Assembly: GCA_964344255.1 (NCBI GenBank)
Contig: CAYFMQ010000001.1
Span: forward strand, 620,001 to 684,000
Origin: JAJFIE01 sp964344255
GTDB taxonomy: Bacteria > Pseudomonadota > Alphaproteobacteria > Rhodospirillales > Casp-alpha2
Reading direction: 5' to 3'
Length of the DNA: 64,000 nucleotides
This document shows positions 18,048-26,656 of this stretch, piece by piece (position 1 is the stretch's first letter; each line of letters begins with the position of its first letter). A program made the translations under genes and the position numbers. The notes beneath the pieces are model-generated. The model was given only the letters and a program-made list of their open reading frames with translations, ran no database searches and was not told the origin of the DNA.

Positions 18048-18368
18048 ATGGCAGATCTTAAAATCACAAGTGCCGTTGTTAACGATATTGTCGCCCTTCA
18101 GAAGTCAGCGGCGACTATCGGGAAGAAAACCGAAGCACAGCAACAGGCTGATAACAGCCGGGCCGACGCAGCCGTTCAAGTCGATGTGAATCCCAAAACG
18201 GCCGCACTGGCTGAAGCCTCGCCACCGACGGAATTGAATCCGGACGAGCCGGTTATCGCCGAGCAGGAAGCCCGCGATCTAGCCGCTTCGATCAGCGGGG
18301 ACTTGAAAAACACCGGCACATCGTTCGCCGGCGCTTCCGAAAGAACCATCCTGAGTCTCTTCGGTTGA
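18048..18368 (+). CDS. Small acidic hypothetical protein
   Basis: 106 residues, not recognised. It has no signal peptide or membrane segment. The N-terminal third (MADLKITSAVVNDIVALQKS) and the C-terminal third (EARDLAASISGDLKN, ending in ILSLFG) are predicted helical, and an alanine/proline-rich, probably disordered linker joins them. A purine-rich ribosome site (GGCAGGAAGAAG) directly precedes the ATG, and it is preceded by about 270 bp of leader, so it is likely a real gene. It converges on the TauD-type gene. Confidence 0.6.
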   Translation: MADLKITSAVVNDIVALQKSAATIGKKTEAQQQADNSRADAAVQVDVNPKTAALAEASPPTELNPDEPVIAEQEARDLAASISGDLKNTGTSFAGASERTILSLFG

Positions 18369-18391
18369 TATCTTGATGCTGTTTTTTTGAT

Positions 18392-19306
18392 TCAGGCGGC
18401 GCGCCCTGCCGCCGGTTGTAGGCTTTCACCCTCTATCGTGATCCGGTGCAGAATCCGGCTGTGACCGAAACAGTCGTCCAGCGCACAATGCCATGTCGCG
18501 CGGTTGTCCCAAAAGGCGACGTCGTCTGAACGCCAGCGGTGGCGATAGGTAAACTGTGGCTGGCCGATGTGGCTATAGAGGAAATCGAGCAGCGGTTTGG
18601 ACTCCTCAACCGTCCAGCCGTCGATACCTTCCGTAAAACCCGGATTGATATAGAGCGACTTGCGCCCGGAAATCGGGTGGCGGATTACGACCGGATGCCG
18701 GGCGCGGGTGCCGGGTGTATCGAGCAATTTCAATCTTCCGCCGAAATCCTCATGCAGGGACGGCTGGCTGACTTCCGGGCAGACAAGATCGCTGTGCCAC
18801 GCCCAGAGACCGTCGAGAACGGACTTCATGCCGTCGGACAGGGCGTCATAGGGAGCATACGTGCTGGCGAACAAGGTATCGCCGCCGACGGGCGGCAATT
18901 CCCGGGCGACGAAGATTGATCCCATGGCCGGGTTCTCGTCATAGGAATGGTCCGTGTGCCAGTACCAGCCCGTGGCCCCCCTTTCATCCGGCTTGCGCTG
19001 GACGTTGGCGATCTCGGGAAATCCGTCGACGTGATAGAAGAATTTGTTGATGTTGATGTCGCCGAACCGGCGCGCCAGGGCAAGATGGTCGGCAGGCGTA
19101 ATCGATTGGTTGCGGAAGAACAGGACGCCGTATTCACCCAGGACCTGTACGATATCGCTAATCGTCCCATCGTCCAACTCAGCGGACAGGTCAAGATCCG
19201 TAACTTCCGCCCCAACGTTGGGGGTCATGGGCTGGACAGTGAATGTAGCGCCAGCATTACTTTTAAAGTGTCGGCTTTCCATGGGCTCAAATCGTTCCAT
19301 GTCCAT
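18392..19306 (-). CDS. TauD/TfdA-family 2-oxoglutarate/Fe(II) dioxygenase
   Basis: About 304 residues from ATG 19306 (19300 and 19282 are alternatives; the frame stays open to 19603 but that would overlap the divergent gene). The iron triad is visible as the H and D of WYWHTDHS and the histidine in DNRATWHCA; the arginine that grips 2-oxoglutarate lies in ILHRITIEG. Family members hydroxylate sulfonates, aryloxyacetates, carnitine precursors and similar acids, so the substrate stays open. It is divergent from the homocysteine methyltransferase-like gene with a 166-bp gap, which may hold a shared regulatory region. Confidence 0.87.
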   Translation of the reverse strand: MDMERFEPMESRHFKSNAGATFTVQPMTPNVGAEVTDLDLSAELDDGTISDIVQVLGEYGVLFFRNQSITPADHLALARRFGDININKFFYHVDGFPEIANVQRKPDERGATGWYWHTDHSYDENPAMGSIFVARELPPVGGDTLFASTYAPYDALSDGMKSVLDGLWAWHSDLVCPEVSQPSLHEDFGGRLKLLDTPGTRARHPVVIRHPISGRKSLYINPGFTEGIDGWTVEESKPLLDFLYSHIGQPQFTYRHRWRSDDVAFWDNRATWHCALDDCFGHSRILHRITIEGESLQPAAGRAA

Positions 19307-19472
19307 ATAGTCAGGACAACTAAAAAGGAATCGTTTTTCGGAAGCAATATCCTGATTTACAGGGCTGGCCGGCAGTCGTGCGGCTTCACAACCTTTTGAC
19401 TCCAATCCTGAAATAGGTCGTATATACAGGAACGCACAGGGGTAAGAGATCAATTCTGGAGGAAGCAATAAA

Positions 19473-20396
19473 ATGACAACATTGGAAGAACGGCTGGCGG
19501 AGGAGAAGATCATCCTTCTCGACGGTGGTGTCAGCACGGAAATGGAACGCAAGGGGCTTGCCATGGACGGCAGCGTCTGGAGCGGCATCGCCCATGTCGT
19601 CAATCCCGATCTGGTGCGGGAAGTACATGAAGACTACATCCGCGCCGGATCGGAGATCATCACGGCGAGCACGTTTGCCTGCGCCCCCCATGTCCTGGCG
19701 AGCGTCGACAAGGACCACGACGCCGCCCAGATCAATCGCGATGGCATCGCGCTGGCGAAGCAGGCGCGCGACAATGTGGCGACCGGGCAGGTCTGGGTTG
19801 CGGGCTCCATGTCGAGCATGCCGTCCCTGGAGGGCATTTCACGAACCGCCGTGGGCGAAGGCGTACGCGACAGCTACCGCATCCAGGCCGATGCCATCGC
19901 GGAAGAGGGCTGCGACCTGATCCTGTGTGAAATGATGATCGACAAGGAAAACGCCGCCCTGGTTCTGGAAGCCGCCAATGAAACGGGATTGCCCGTATGG
20001 ACGGGCTTCAGTGCGAACGTTGACGAAAACGGCCAGGCGACCAGCTATCATGCGCCTATCGACTTCGCCGACATGCCCGAGGGCGATTTCGGCGAGATCG
20101 TCGACAGCGTCCTGTCCCACGGCTGTCAGGTTGCCGGCATTATGCATTCCGAGGTCGAGGCCATAGCGCCGGCCGTCGATGTCCTGCGCGAACGTTGGTC
20201 GGGCCCTGTCATGGCCTATGCCGAAACCGGCGCCCTCGTCATCCCCGACTGGGACTTCACCAATGCCATAACGCCGGAGGATTATGCGGAGCTCGCCGCC
20301 GACTGGATCGAGAACCACGGAGTCTCCATCGTCGGCGGGTGCTGCGGTACCGGCGCCATTCACATCGAGGCGCTGCGGGAAAGGCTTCTCAACTGA
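19473..20396 (+). CDS. Homocysteine S-methyltransferase-family protein with an altered zinc site
   Basis: A 307-residue TIM-barrel protein of the family that moves methyl groups from betaine, S-methylmethionine or similar donors to homocysteine. LLDGGVSTEMERKG begins the barrel and GGCCGTGAIHI gives the paired zinc cysteines. The first zinc ligand, normally a cysteine in a GxNC motif, appears as GIMHSE, with histidine at the aligned place. A GGAGGAA ribosome site precedes the ATG. The C-terminus ends 2 bp from the convergent sulfotransferase-like gene. The donor is unknown. Confidence 0.82.
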   Translation: MTTLEERLAEEKIILLDGGVSTEMERKGLAMDGSVWSGIAHVVNPDLVREVHEDYIRAGSEIITASTFACAPHVLASVDKDHDAAQINRDGIALAKQARDNVATGQVWVAGSMSSMPSLEGISRTAVGEGVRDSYRIQADAIAEEGCDLILCEMMIDKENAALVLEAANETGLPVWTGFSANVDENGQATSYHAPIDFADMPEGDFGEIVDSVLSHGCQVAGIMHSEVEAIAPAVDVLRERWSGPVMAYAETGALVIPDWDFTNAITPEDYAELAADWIENHGVSIVGGCCGTGAIHIEALRERLLN

Positions 20397-20398
20397 TC

Positions 20399-21181
20399 TC
20401 AGGGCGCTGGAACAAGGCGTTCGGCGCGGAGTCCTTCATAAACGGGAAGGGCCGCCTCGATGGCGGCAAGAACCGGACCCGGCAACCCGCCGAGTTCGGG
20501 CTCGGCGCCGCGCGGCCTGACCATGAAACCATTGCTGCCGCTCAACGTTTCATACCACTCAACGCCCCAGACGGCCCAGCGATCCTCGCTCTCGCTCGAA
20601 TCCCAGCTCAGCATGGCCGGATCGTAGGCAAGCCCGACAGCATCGCAGTAGGCCCGCATGGTCGCGGCCGGCTCCGCCAGGAGGTCTTCTGAATCGATGA
20701 TCGGGCAGACTTGGCCGTGCCCAAACAGATGCTCTCTCAGCCGGGCAAGCGCCGCATAATCGAACTCCTCGGGGATGAAATCGTCCCAATGCGCCGCCTT
20801 GCCGCTTTCCAGAATCCTGTAGAGCGAGGGAATGGACCAGCGCGGGTCGCGAATCAGGAAGGAGTGGGTGTAGCCCTCGGGCAATAACGAGTAATCCTCG
20901 CCCAGGGTATAGGCCATGTCCTTGACGAAAAAGGCTTCGCAGCCGGGATCGTCGGATTCCAGCGAGGCTTTTATATCCTGGAATCGGCAATCCGGAACCG
21001 GTTCAACGCCTTTGTAGCGGGGTGATCGCATCTCCTCGCCTAGGTAATAGGCGGCTGAATAGGGCTCATGGAATCCCCGCACGCCAGCCAGGGAACGCAC
21101 CGAATGCTCAAAGGCGGTGGAGACCGAACGCGGCAGGGACCAGAGGATAATCCGGGTGGAAGGGCGGGGAGCAGGCGTCAT
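20399..21181 (-). CDS. Sulfotransferase-like P-loop protein
   Basis: 260 residues. The N-terminal LWSLPRSVSTAFEHSV is the phosphosulfate-binding P-loop of the sulfotransferase-like group often seen next to amino acid or lipid genes, and FLIRDPRWSIPS is the 3'-phosphate-binding block. It probably uses PAPS, but some members of this group have no proven activity. It is the last gene of an apparent four-gene unit: ATPase, sulfotransferase, small secreted protein, and this gene, with gaps of 15, -4 and 10 bp. Confidence 0.78.
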   Translation of the reverse strand: MTPAPRPSTRIILWSLPRSVSTAFEHSVRSLAGVRGFHEPYSAAYYLGEEMRSPRYKGVEPVPDCRFQDIKASLESDDPGCEAFFVKDMAYTLGEDYSLLPEGYTHSFLIRDPRWSIPSLYRILESGKAAHWDDFIPEEFDYAALARLREHLFGHGQVCPIIDSEDLLAEPAATMRAYCDAVGLAYDPAMLSWDSSESEDRWAVWGVEWYETLSGSNGFMVRPRGAEPELGGLPGPVLAAIEAALPVYEGLRAERLVPAP

Positions 21182-21191
21182 GACCCAAGAA

Positions 21192-21512
21192 TTACTCTAT
21201 CTGCGGTTTAGGGTCGAGGGAAAGCCATGGGACAAAGCCTTGGTTTCCCACGCAGTCGCCCGCTAGGACTTCTACCTTGGCAAACTTATGAGGTCCGTGA
21301 TTCGCCCTTTTCAAGAAACGCACCAGCGTGCGATCCGGCAGGTCGCAGATAGTACTGCCCGTATGGGGCGCCGACAGCAGCCGGTCAGTCGTCGCCGGCG
21401 CCGATGCCATCAGCTTCACGTCCTGTTCCTGTTCAATGGCTTTTGCTGGCACGGCAAACAGCACAGCAAGGGTTAAAATCGATAATAGAACATATGCGGT
21501 TAGAAACCTCAT
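21192..21512 (-). CDS. Small secreted SH3-like protein
   Basis: About 106 residues from ATG 21512, which overlaps the stop of the upstream sulfotransferase by 4 bp; ATG 21536 would add eight residues before the signal peptide. Residues 1-26 are a signal peptide ending in PAKA. The mature part is short, has one cysteine pair (STICDLP and AGDCVGN) and a pattern LPDRTLVRFLKR then GFVPWLSLD that resembles a bacterial SH3 domain. Probably a periplasmic protein; function unknown. Confidence 0.6.
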   Translation of the reverse strand: MRFLTAYVLLSILTLAVLFAVPAKAIEQEQDVKLMASAPATTDRLLSAPHTGSTICDLPDRTLVRFLKRANHGPHKFAKVEVLAGDCVGNQGFVPWLSLDPKPQIE

Positions 21513-22417
21513 ACGGCGCCACCATTCTCGATCCATGCATGACAGTCATCGGCAAGCTCGCGCTTGGCCGCCGCCCGGTACATGTCCAACTCCGCATCGT
21601 TCAACACGGACCGCCAGCGCCCGTTCGTTCCCTTGTTGATGAACGTCCTGGCGCCGCCCTTGAAGCGGAGATGCATGTCGGGCTGAATTTGCTCCGCATC
21701 GCGTTTCATGCTGTCGAAGGAAACAAGATCGGCAATGGCTTGAACCGTATCCACGGGGCAGGCGATTTCCAGAAAATCGGCAATGCGCCCAATCTCGCCC
21801 GGCAGGTCTTCCAGCAGGTCATTGTAGTGCACGAACAGGATGTTCGGCATATGGCGGTAGTTCCACCAGGTCTGCACATGCCTGAAATTCGACCAGTGGG
21901 GATACCCCTCGGTTTCCCACTCGAACCAGCCCTGGTTGATCCATTGGTTCCAGAACGCGTGAATGTCATCGGGACATTCCGGCATGGGCGGGCCGACCCG
22001 GCCAGGCGTTTCGTTCATGAGCCGGTACATTTCCGGTGTATAGGCGCTGTAGTGGTTCCACAAGGACATGAACACATCGCGCGGGTCGCGCCCGACGACG
22101 ATGTACTTCGCCGTCTCGAAAAACCGCAACCCGTCGAGCGGTAAATGGCTTTTCAGGCAGCGCCGGTGATCCTGCGTCTCGATCTTGTCGAGCATTGTCT
22201 CAAGGGGAATGACCCGGTTATCCACCCAGGGCGAGAAACTGTTGATAAAACGGACTTCCAGGTCCTGGAAAATCAGGTGCAGGACGATGTTCTGCATCCA
22301 GGTTGTGCCGCTCTTGTAAGGTGTCGCGACGACAATGTCATCAGGGCGCGGGCGGACGTGGTCCCATCGCGTGCTGTCGAGGAGCGGGCTCTGGTAAATG
22401 TGCGTCTGTTCCGGCAT
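21509..22417 (-). CDS. PAPS-dependent sulfotransferase
   Basis: A 302-residue member of the cytosolic-type sulfotransferase family, which transfers sulfate from PAPS to hydroxyl or amine groups. The 5'-phosphosulfate loop is TPYKSGTTWMQN and the 3'-phosphate site is YIVVGRDPRDVFMS. The KSHLPLDGL segment carries the catalytic-loop histidine position. The C-terminal GxxGxWR-like region reads GTNGRWRSVL. It is coupled to the small secreted protein by a 4-bp overlap and follows the ATPase gene by 15 bp. Acceptor unknown. Confidence 0.88.
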   Translation of the reverse strand: MPEQTHIYQSPLLDSTRWDHVRPRPDDIVVATPYKSGTTWMQNIVLHLIFQDLEVRFINSFSPWVDNRVIPLETMLDKIETQDHRRCLKSHLPLDGLRFFETAKYIVVGRDPRDVFMSLWNHYSAYTPEMYRLMNETPGRVGPPMPECPDDIHAFWNQWINQGWFEWETEGYPHWSNFRHVQTWWNYRHMPNILFVHYNDLLEDLPGEIGRIADFLEIACPVDTVQAIADLVSFDSMKRDAEQIQPDMHLRFKGGARTFINKGTNGRWRSVLNDAELDMYRAAAKRELADDCHAWIENGGAV

Positions 22418-22432
22418 CTCGGAAAAATGCCC

Positions 22433-23890
22433 CTATTCCACCCTTTTACGATGAAAACTTCTAAGCGTCGGGTCTCGATCCAGCCAGTAACAATATAGTG
22501 ACAATGGCGCCAGGGTGAGGTTCACGGTCCGCATCATGCCGGGCCGGGCGATGGAATTGGTCAGGATATAGGGCAGGGCTTCCACGTTGTTGCGTTCGAC
22601 AAAATCGACGATTTCATCCGGCCTGTTTTCCGGAGAATTATACTTATCGGTCCAGTCTATTTCATAGACGTGATCGGGTTTGTCGGTGTTCGGATGCATG
22701 GCGATCAGGTCGATCTTGCCGTTGCGCCAACTCGCATAGGCCAGGTCATTGACGCTGGGCGCCCCCAGCCATTGCGATACCAGCGCCGTTTCCGCCAGCC
22801 TGGAAAAGGTCTGGTCGTTGGCCGCCACAGGACCATAGAGGGCCGAGTAGATGCAGGGCGACGTCAAGTAGACCTTGAAGGAGACCTGGCGCTGGAATCG
22901 TTCCGCATCGCCGTCGACGCGGGCGACCCGGCGGATCAGGAAAGCGGATTCCAGATAATCCAGGTACTTCCGCAAGGTGTTCTTGGCGATGCCCGTTGCC
23001 TTCGCCAGATCGTCCATGGACACCTCGCGCGCCGTGTTGAACGCCAACAGGGCGAACAGCCGGTTCAGTTCCTGGGCGTCGTTGACGCCATGCATGCCGG
23101 CCAAATCCTTGTGCAGCACCCTGTCCGCGACCCCGTCCCGGATAAAGGTGGGCGCCGGTGCGCCTTCGCGTTGCTGGCCGAGGACGCCTTCGAGAAAACC
23201 GCCGAAATTGACATACCGGTGGAACTCCGCATTCAGATGCGGCAAGGCGCCTTTCCGCATGGCCACATTGCCACGGGAACCGCCTCCCTTGCCTTCTCTC
23301 AGGTCAAACAGCTTTTCTTCCGTATTGCGAAACCGCATGAATTCCAGGAACGTCAGCGGCGGCAGGATAAACGTGTCCATGCGTTCCTTGTGGGATCTTT
23401 CGCCGGATACGGTGCTTGGCGAACCGGCGGATACCGCACAGACGAACCGTGCATTCGGGCGCTGGCTTGCGAGTTTCAACAGCGCCCCTTCCCAGTCTTT
23501 CAGGTACTGAATCTCATCATAGAAAACATAAAGCTCCGCATCCGGCGTATGGCGGTAGCGGCGGCAGAACATCTCGAAAAGAGTGCCTAAATCAGCCGCC
23601 GTATAACTGGGCGTGGTCATGGAACAATAAAAGACGTTTTTCGGTGATATGCCCCGTTCGATCAGATCGGCCACCATCTGGCGCATCATCACCGTCTTAC
23701 CGGCGCGTAGCGGGCCCGCCAACACCAGGACATCGCCCTGCCCGGCTTTCATGACGCGGGTGACGAAAGCCGGAAAGAATGACCGTTTTGTCGGGTTACG
23801 GAACTTGATCTCGGTCTCATCCGTGAAGTCCCACCACGGATTGTCGAAGACAAGCCGGTGAAACAGGTCATTGTCGGATATGGTGTGCAC
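22433..23890 (-). CDS. AAA-type ATPase with DUF4143-like C-terminal domain
   Basis: A 485-residue protein of the stand-alone ATPase group found across bacteria and archaea. Walker A is GPLRAGKT (residues 59-66), Walker B is LYVFYDEIQYL, and sensor 1 is CAVSAGSPS. After the ATPase core a winged-helix-like segment (VSMDDLAKATGIAKNTLRKYL) precedes a C-terminal PD-(D/E)XK-like DUF4143 region (YASWRNGKIDLIAM). The role of this family is not established. It appears to head the sulfotransferase unit. About 170 bp of AT-rich non-coding sequence lies upstream. Confidence 0.8.
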   Translation of the reverse strand: MHTISDNDLFHRLVFDNPWWDFTDETEIKFRNPTKRSFFPAFVTRVMKAGQGDVLVLAGPLRAGKTVMMRQMVADLIERGISPKNVFYCSMTTPSYTAADLGTLFEMFCRRYRHTPDAELYVFYDEIQYLKDWEGALLKLASQRPNARFVCAVSAGSPSTVSGERSHKERMDTFILPPLTFLEFMRFRNTEEKLFDLREGKGGGSRGNVAMRKGALPHLNAEFHRYVNFGGFLEGVLGQQREGAPAPTFIRDGVADRVLHKDLAGMHGVNDAQELNRLFALLAFNTAREVSMDDLAKATGIAKNTLRKYLDYLESAFLIRRVARVDGDAERFQRQVSFKVYLTSPCIYSALYGPVAANDQTFSRLAETALVSQWLGAPSVNDLAYASWRNGKIDLIAMHPNTDKPDHVYEIDWTDKYNSPENRPDEIVDFVERNNVEALPYILTNSIARPGMMRTVNLTLAPLSLYCYWLDRDPTLRSFHRKRVE

Positions 23891-24060
23891 AGACGAACCC
23901 CATGAACCACGTTTATTACGCTAACGTGTTGCAGCTTTCAGATCATAGGCACAATTCCATGACAGGAAAATGACAAAGATCAACTGATTGATCCTGTTTG
24001 TGGACAATCATGTCAGTCTATTGATTTCAAATGATAATTTTTTCTGAAATCAGATAATCA

Positions 24061-24657
24061 TTAGCCTATGATCTCCGCCACCCGGTGCCGCAGCCAGGGC
24101 AAGATTTCCGACTCGAACCAGGGATTCTTCCTCAGCCACGCCGTTGTGCGCCAACTGGGATGGGGCGTCGGTAAAAACTCTGGCTGATAGTCACGCCAGC
24201 GGGCAACGGTTTCGGTCATGGTCTTTCCCTTAGTGCTGCCGAGATAGTGTTTCTGTGCATAACTGCCCACCAGCAGGGTCAGTTCCACCTTTTCAAGCCG
24301 GTCCAGCGTCCTCTGATGCCAATGGGGCGCACATTCCGGACGCGGCGGCTTGTCGCCACCCTTTTCCTCCCGGCCCGGATAACAGAAACCCATCGGCATG
24401 ATGGCGATGGAGGGACTGTCGTAGAACACCGCACGGTCGAGCCCCAGCCAGTCCCGCAACCGGTCGCCCGACGGATCGTTCCAGGGAATGCCCGTTTCAT
24501 GAACTTTCGTTCCCGGCGCCTGGCCGATGATCAGCAGCCTGGCCCCGGGCTTGAGGCGGACCACCGGCCTGGGCCCGAGCGGCAGGTGGGCAGAACACAG
24601 AGTGCAGGCGGCGATTTCCAGTTGCAGGGCTTCAAGGGTGTCGGGCGATGTCGTCAT
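24061..24657 (-). CDS. Uracil-DNA glycosylase-superfamily protein
   Basis: 198 residues. The catalytic block is GQAPGTKVHETGIPW and the second DNA-contact motif is TPHPSWR, both features of the UDG fold. CTLC near the N-terminus is a remnant or part of the iron-sulfur ligation of family 4/5 enzymes, but the complete four-cysteine spacing is not evident, so activity and cluster content are uncertain. It overlaps the upstream sirtuin gene by 4 bp (ATGA) and is probably translated with it. Likely role: base excision of damaged DNA. Confidence 0.75.
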   Translation of the reverse strand: MTTSPDTLEALQLEIAACTLCSAHLPLGPRPVVRLKPGARLLIIGQAPGTKVHETGIPWNDPSGDRLRDWLGLDRAVFYDSPSIAIMPMGFCYPGREEKGGDKPPRPECAPHWHQRTLDRLEKVELTLLVGSYAQKHYLGSTKGKTMTETVARWRDYQPEFLPTPHPSWRTTAWLRKNPWFESEILPWLRHRVAEIIG

Positions 24658-25400
24658 TCGATACTGGACAGCAGATCGCTGACGAACACAGGCACGACTT
24701 CCGTCGCCGGGCCGTAGCGGGCATGATCGAAGTTCCTCGCTCCTTCGGATGGTTCAAGGTTCAGTTCCACGGACACGGCCTCGGTCCGTTCGACCAGTCT
24801 AACAAACCCGGCCGCTGGATAGACATTTCCGGATGTGCCGATGGAGATGAACAGGCCGCAATTCATCAATGCCTCCTCGATAAGGTCCATATCCATGGGC
24901 ATTTCACCGAACCAGACGACATTGGGGCGGAGCCCCCCGCTTTTTTCGCAGCCCCCGCATACATCCGCCGTCGACATGTCGCCATGCCACTCGACGACGT
25001 ATCCGCAATGATTGCAGCGGGCCTCGCGGTGTCGGCCATGCATGTGGATCAGGTTCTGTGTGCCGGCCTGCTCATGCAGGCTGTCCACGTTCTGGGTTAC
25101 GATCAGCACACCACCCGGCCAGGCCTGCTCCAGTTCCACAAGGGCGTAATGAGCGGCATTCGGCTCGACTTGCTTTTCCGTCAGCAGGCGGCGGCGCATG
25201 TTGTAGAAATCATGCACGGCCTCCGGATTCCTGGCGAAGGCTTCCGGCGTGGCGACGTCCTCGATCCGGACTGTTGCCCAGATGCCGTCATCGTCACGGA
25301 AGGTGGACAGGCCCGATTCCTTTGAAATGCCCGCGCCGGTCAGCACGACAATGGGCGCATCGGCGGCTAACGCTTCAATGGATGAATGGACATTTTTCAT
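24654..25400 (-). CDS. cobB: NAD-dependent protein deacylase (sirtuin)
   Basis: About 248 residues from ATG 25400, chosen for the AAGGAA ribosome site; GTG 25418 is an alternative. The NAD site is TGAGISKESG, the catalytic region is TQNVDSLH with HMHGRH, and the zinc is bound by CNHC and CGGC. The tyrosine-arginine pair in HDFYNMRRR is the class III signature that favours succinyl and malonyl lysines as well as acetyl lysines. It removes acyl groups from lysines while consuming NAD and is the first gene of a unit with the UDG-like protein. Confidence 0.92.
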   Translation of the reverse strand: MKNVHSSIEALAADAPIVVLTGAGISKESGLSTFRDDDGIWATVRIEDVATPEAFARNPEAVHDFYNMRRRLLTEKQVEPNAAHYALVELEQAWPGGVLIVTQNVDSLHEQAGTQNLIHMHGRHREARCNHCGYVVEWHGDMSTADVCGGCEKSGGLRPNVVWFGEMPMDMDLIEEALMNCGLFISIGTSGNVYPAAGFVRLVERTEAVSVELNLEPSEGARNFDHARYGPATEVVPVFVSDLLSSIE

Positions 25401-25497
25401 GGGGCATTCCTTGCTCACATCATATTAACGTGATCCGATCTAAGCGGACGCCAGTCAAGCTTCCTGCTATACTCTGCATATCATGTGGAGGCTTTAA

Positions 25498-25971
25498 ATG
25501 GTCAATGTTCTTTTTGTCTGTCTTGGCAATATTTGTCGTTCACCGACGGCTGAGGGCGTCTTTCGAAACCTGGTGCGTAACGCCGGATATGGAGACAGGA
25601 TCACCGCCGATTCTTCCGGCATGATGGACTGGCATCGCGGGAAGCCACCCGACAGCCGTTCCCAGGCCGCCGCACTGCGCCGCGGCATCGACTTGAGCGG
25701 ACTTCGCGCCCGCCAGACACAGCCCGGGGACTTTCAGCGCTTCGATTACATCCTCGCCATGGACAGCGGAAACATGATGGATTTACGCACCCTTTGTCCC
25801 ACGGGATTCGAGGACCGGCTGCACATGATGCTGGACTTTGCCGAAAGCGTTCCCGAACGTGAAGTCCCCGATCCCTATTACGGCGACGATGGTTTTGACC
25901 ATGTGCTGGACCTTGTTGAGAACGCCAGCCGGGGACTGCTCAACCATATTATCGAGCGTGATCTGGGCTGA
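25498..25971 (+). CDS. Low-molecular-weight protein-tyrosine phosphatase
   Basis: 157 residues with the full catalytic P-loop CLGNICRS (C8, R14) immediately at the N-terminus and the acid loop DPYYGDD near residue 123, as in arsenate reductase-like and Wzb-like phosphatases. No arsenic genes or capsule kinase lie nearby, so a signalling or general phosphatase role is likely. GTGGAGG supplies the ribosome site. The HAD gene begins 1 bp after this stop, so the two phosphatases form one unit. Confidence 0.92.
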   Translation: MVNVLFVCLGNICRSPTAEGVFRNLVRNAGYGDRITADSSGMMDWHRGKPPDSRSQAAALRRGIDLSGLRARQTQPGDFQRFDYILAMDSGNMMDLRTLCPTGFEDRLHMMLDFAESVPEREVPDPYYGDDGFDHVLDLVENASRGLLNHIIERDLG

Positions 25972-25972
25972 C

Positions 25973-26647
25973 ATGCCGGATGTCGATCTGGTCATTTTCG
26001 ATTGTGACGGCGTCCTGGTGGATTCTGAAATCATCCATAATCGAAACATGGCGGGCTATCTGACGGAACTGGGCATGCCGCACACCGCTGACGATTGTCT
26101 TACGCAATACGCCGGACGCTCAATGGCGTCCGTCATTTCGTTGATTGAAAACAACTGGGGTCCTTTGCCCGATACGTTCGCGACAGAACTTCGCCGGCGA
26201 AACTTCGAAACCAGCAAGACCCAGCTGCGGGCCATTGATGGCGTGGCGTCCGTGCTGGAAACCATTCCCTTTAACAGATGCGTCGCCTCATCCGGTCACC
26301 CGACACGCATCCGCCAATCGCTGGAAATTACAGACCTGCTGGAAAGTTTTGAGCCTCACATCTTCTCCGCGGTTGAAGTGAAGAACGGCAAACCAGCGCC
26401 GGACTTGTTTCTTCATGCCGCCGAACGAATGGACGCGAGCCCGGAAAGAACGGTGGTGATAGAAGATTCCATCTTTGGCGTACAAGGGGCCGTCGCTGCG
26501 GACATGGCCGTTTTCGGATTTACCGGCGGTAGCCATGTAACAGCAGCGCAGGGCGAAAAGCTTCGCGCCGAAGGCGCCGCCTGTATTTTCGATGCCATGG
26601 CCGATTTGCCGAACCTGTTGCAAAGCGCGGCGGAAGACCGCCTATAA
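25973..26647 (+). CDS. HAD-superfamily phosphatase/phosphomutase, beta-PGM-like
   Basis: About 224 residues from ATG 25973, directly after the tyrosine phosphatase stop; the frame is open back into that gene but that part is a shadow. Motif I is IFDCDGVLVDS, motif II VASSGHPTRI, motif III lysine VKNGKPAPDLFL, and motif IV TVVIEDSIFGVQGA. The cap and the GKPAPD block are those of beta-phosphoglucomutase/YqaB-like enzymes. Substrate probably a small sugar or polyol phosphate. It converges on the L-carbamoylase-type gene. Confidence 0.85.
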   Translation: MPDVDLVIFDCDGVLVDSEIIHNRNMAGYLTELGMPHTADDCLTQYAGRSMASVISLIENNWGPLPDTFATELRRRNFETSKTQLRAIDGVASVLETIPFNRCVASSGHPTRIRQSLEITDLLESFEPHIFSAVEVKNGKPAPDLFLHAAERMDASPERTVVIEDSIFGVQGAVAADMAVFGFTGGSHVTAAQGEKLRAEGAACIFDAMADLPNLLQSAAEDRL

Positions 26648-26656
26648 CGCGTTTCT

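Noticed and set aside
19307..19472. SAM-type riboswitch before the homocysteine methyltransferase-like gene
   Set aside because: I could not find the paired stems or conserved core of a SAM-I, SAM-II or SAH riboswitch in this 166-bp gap.
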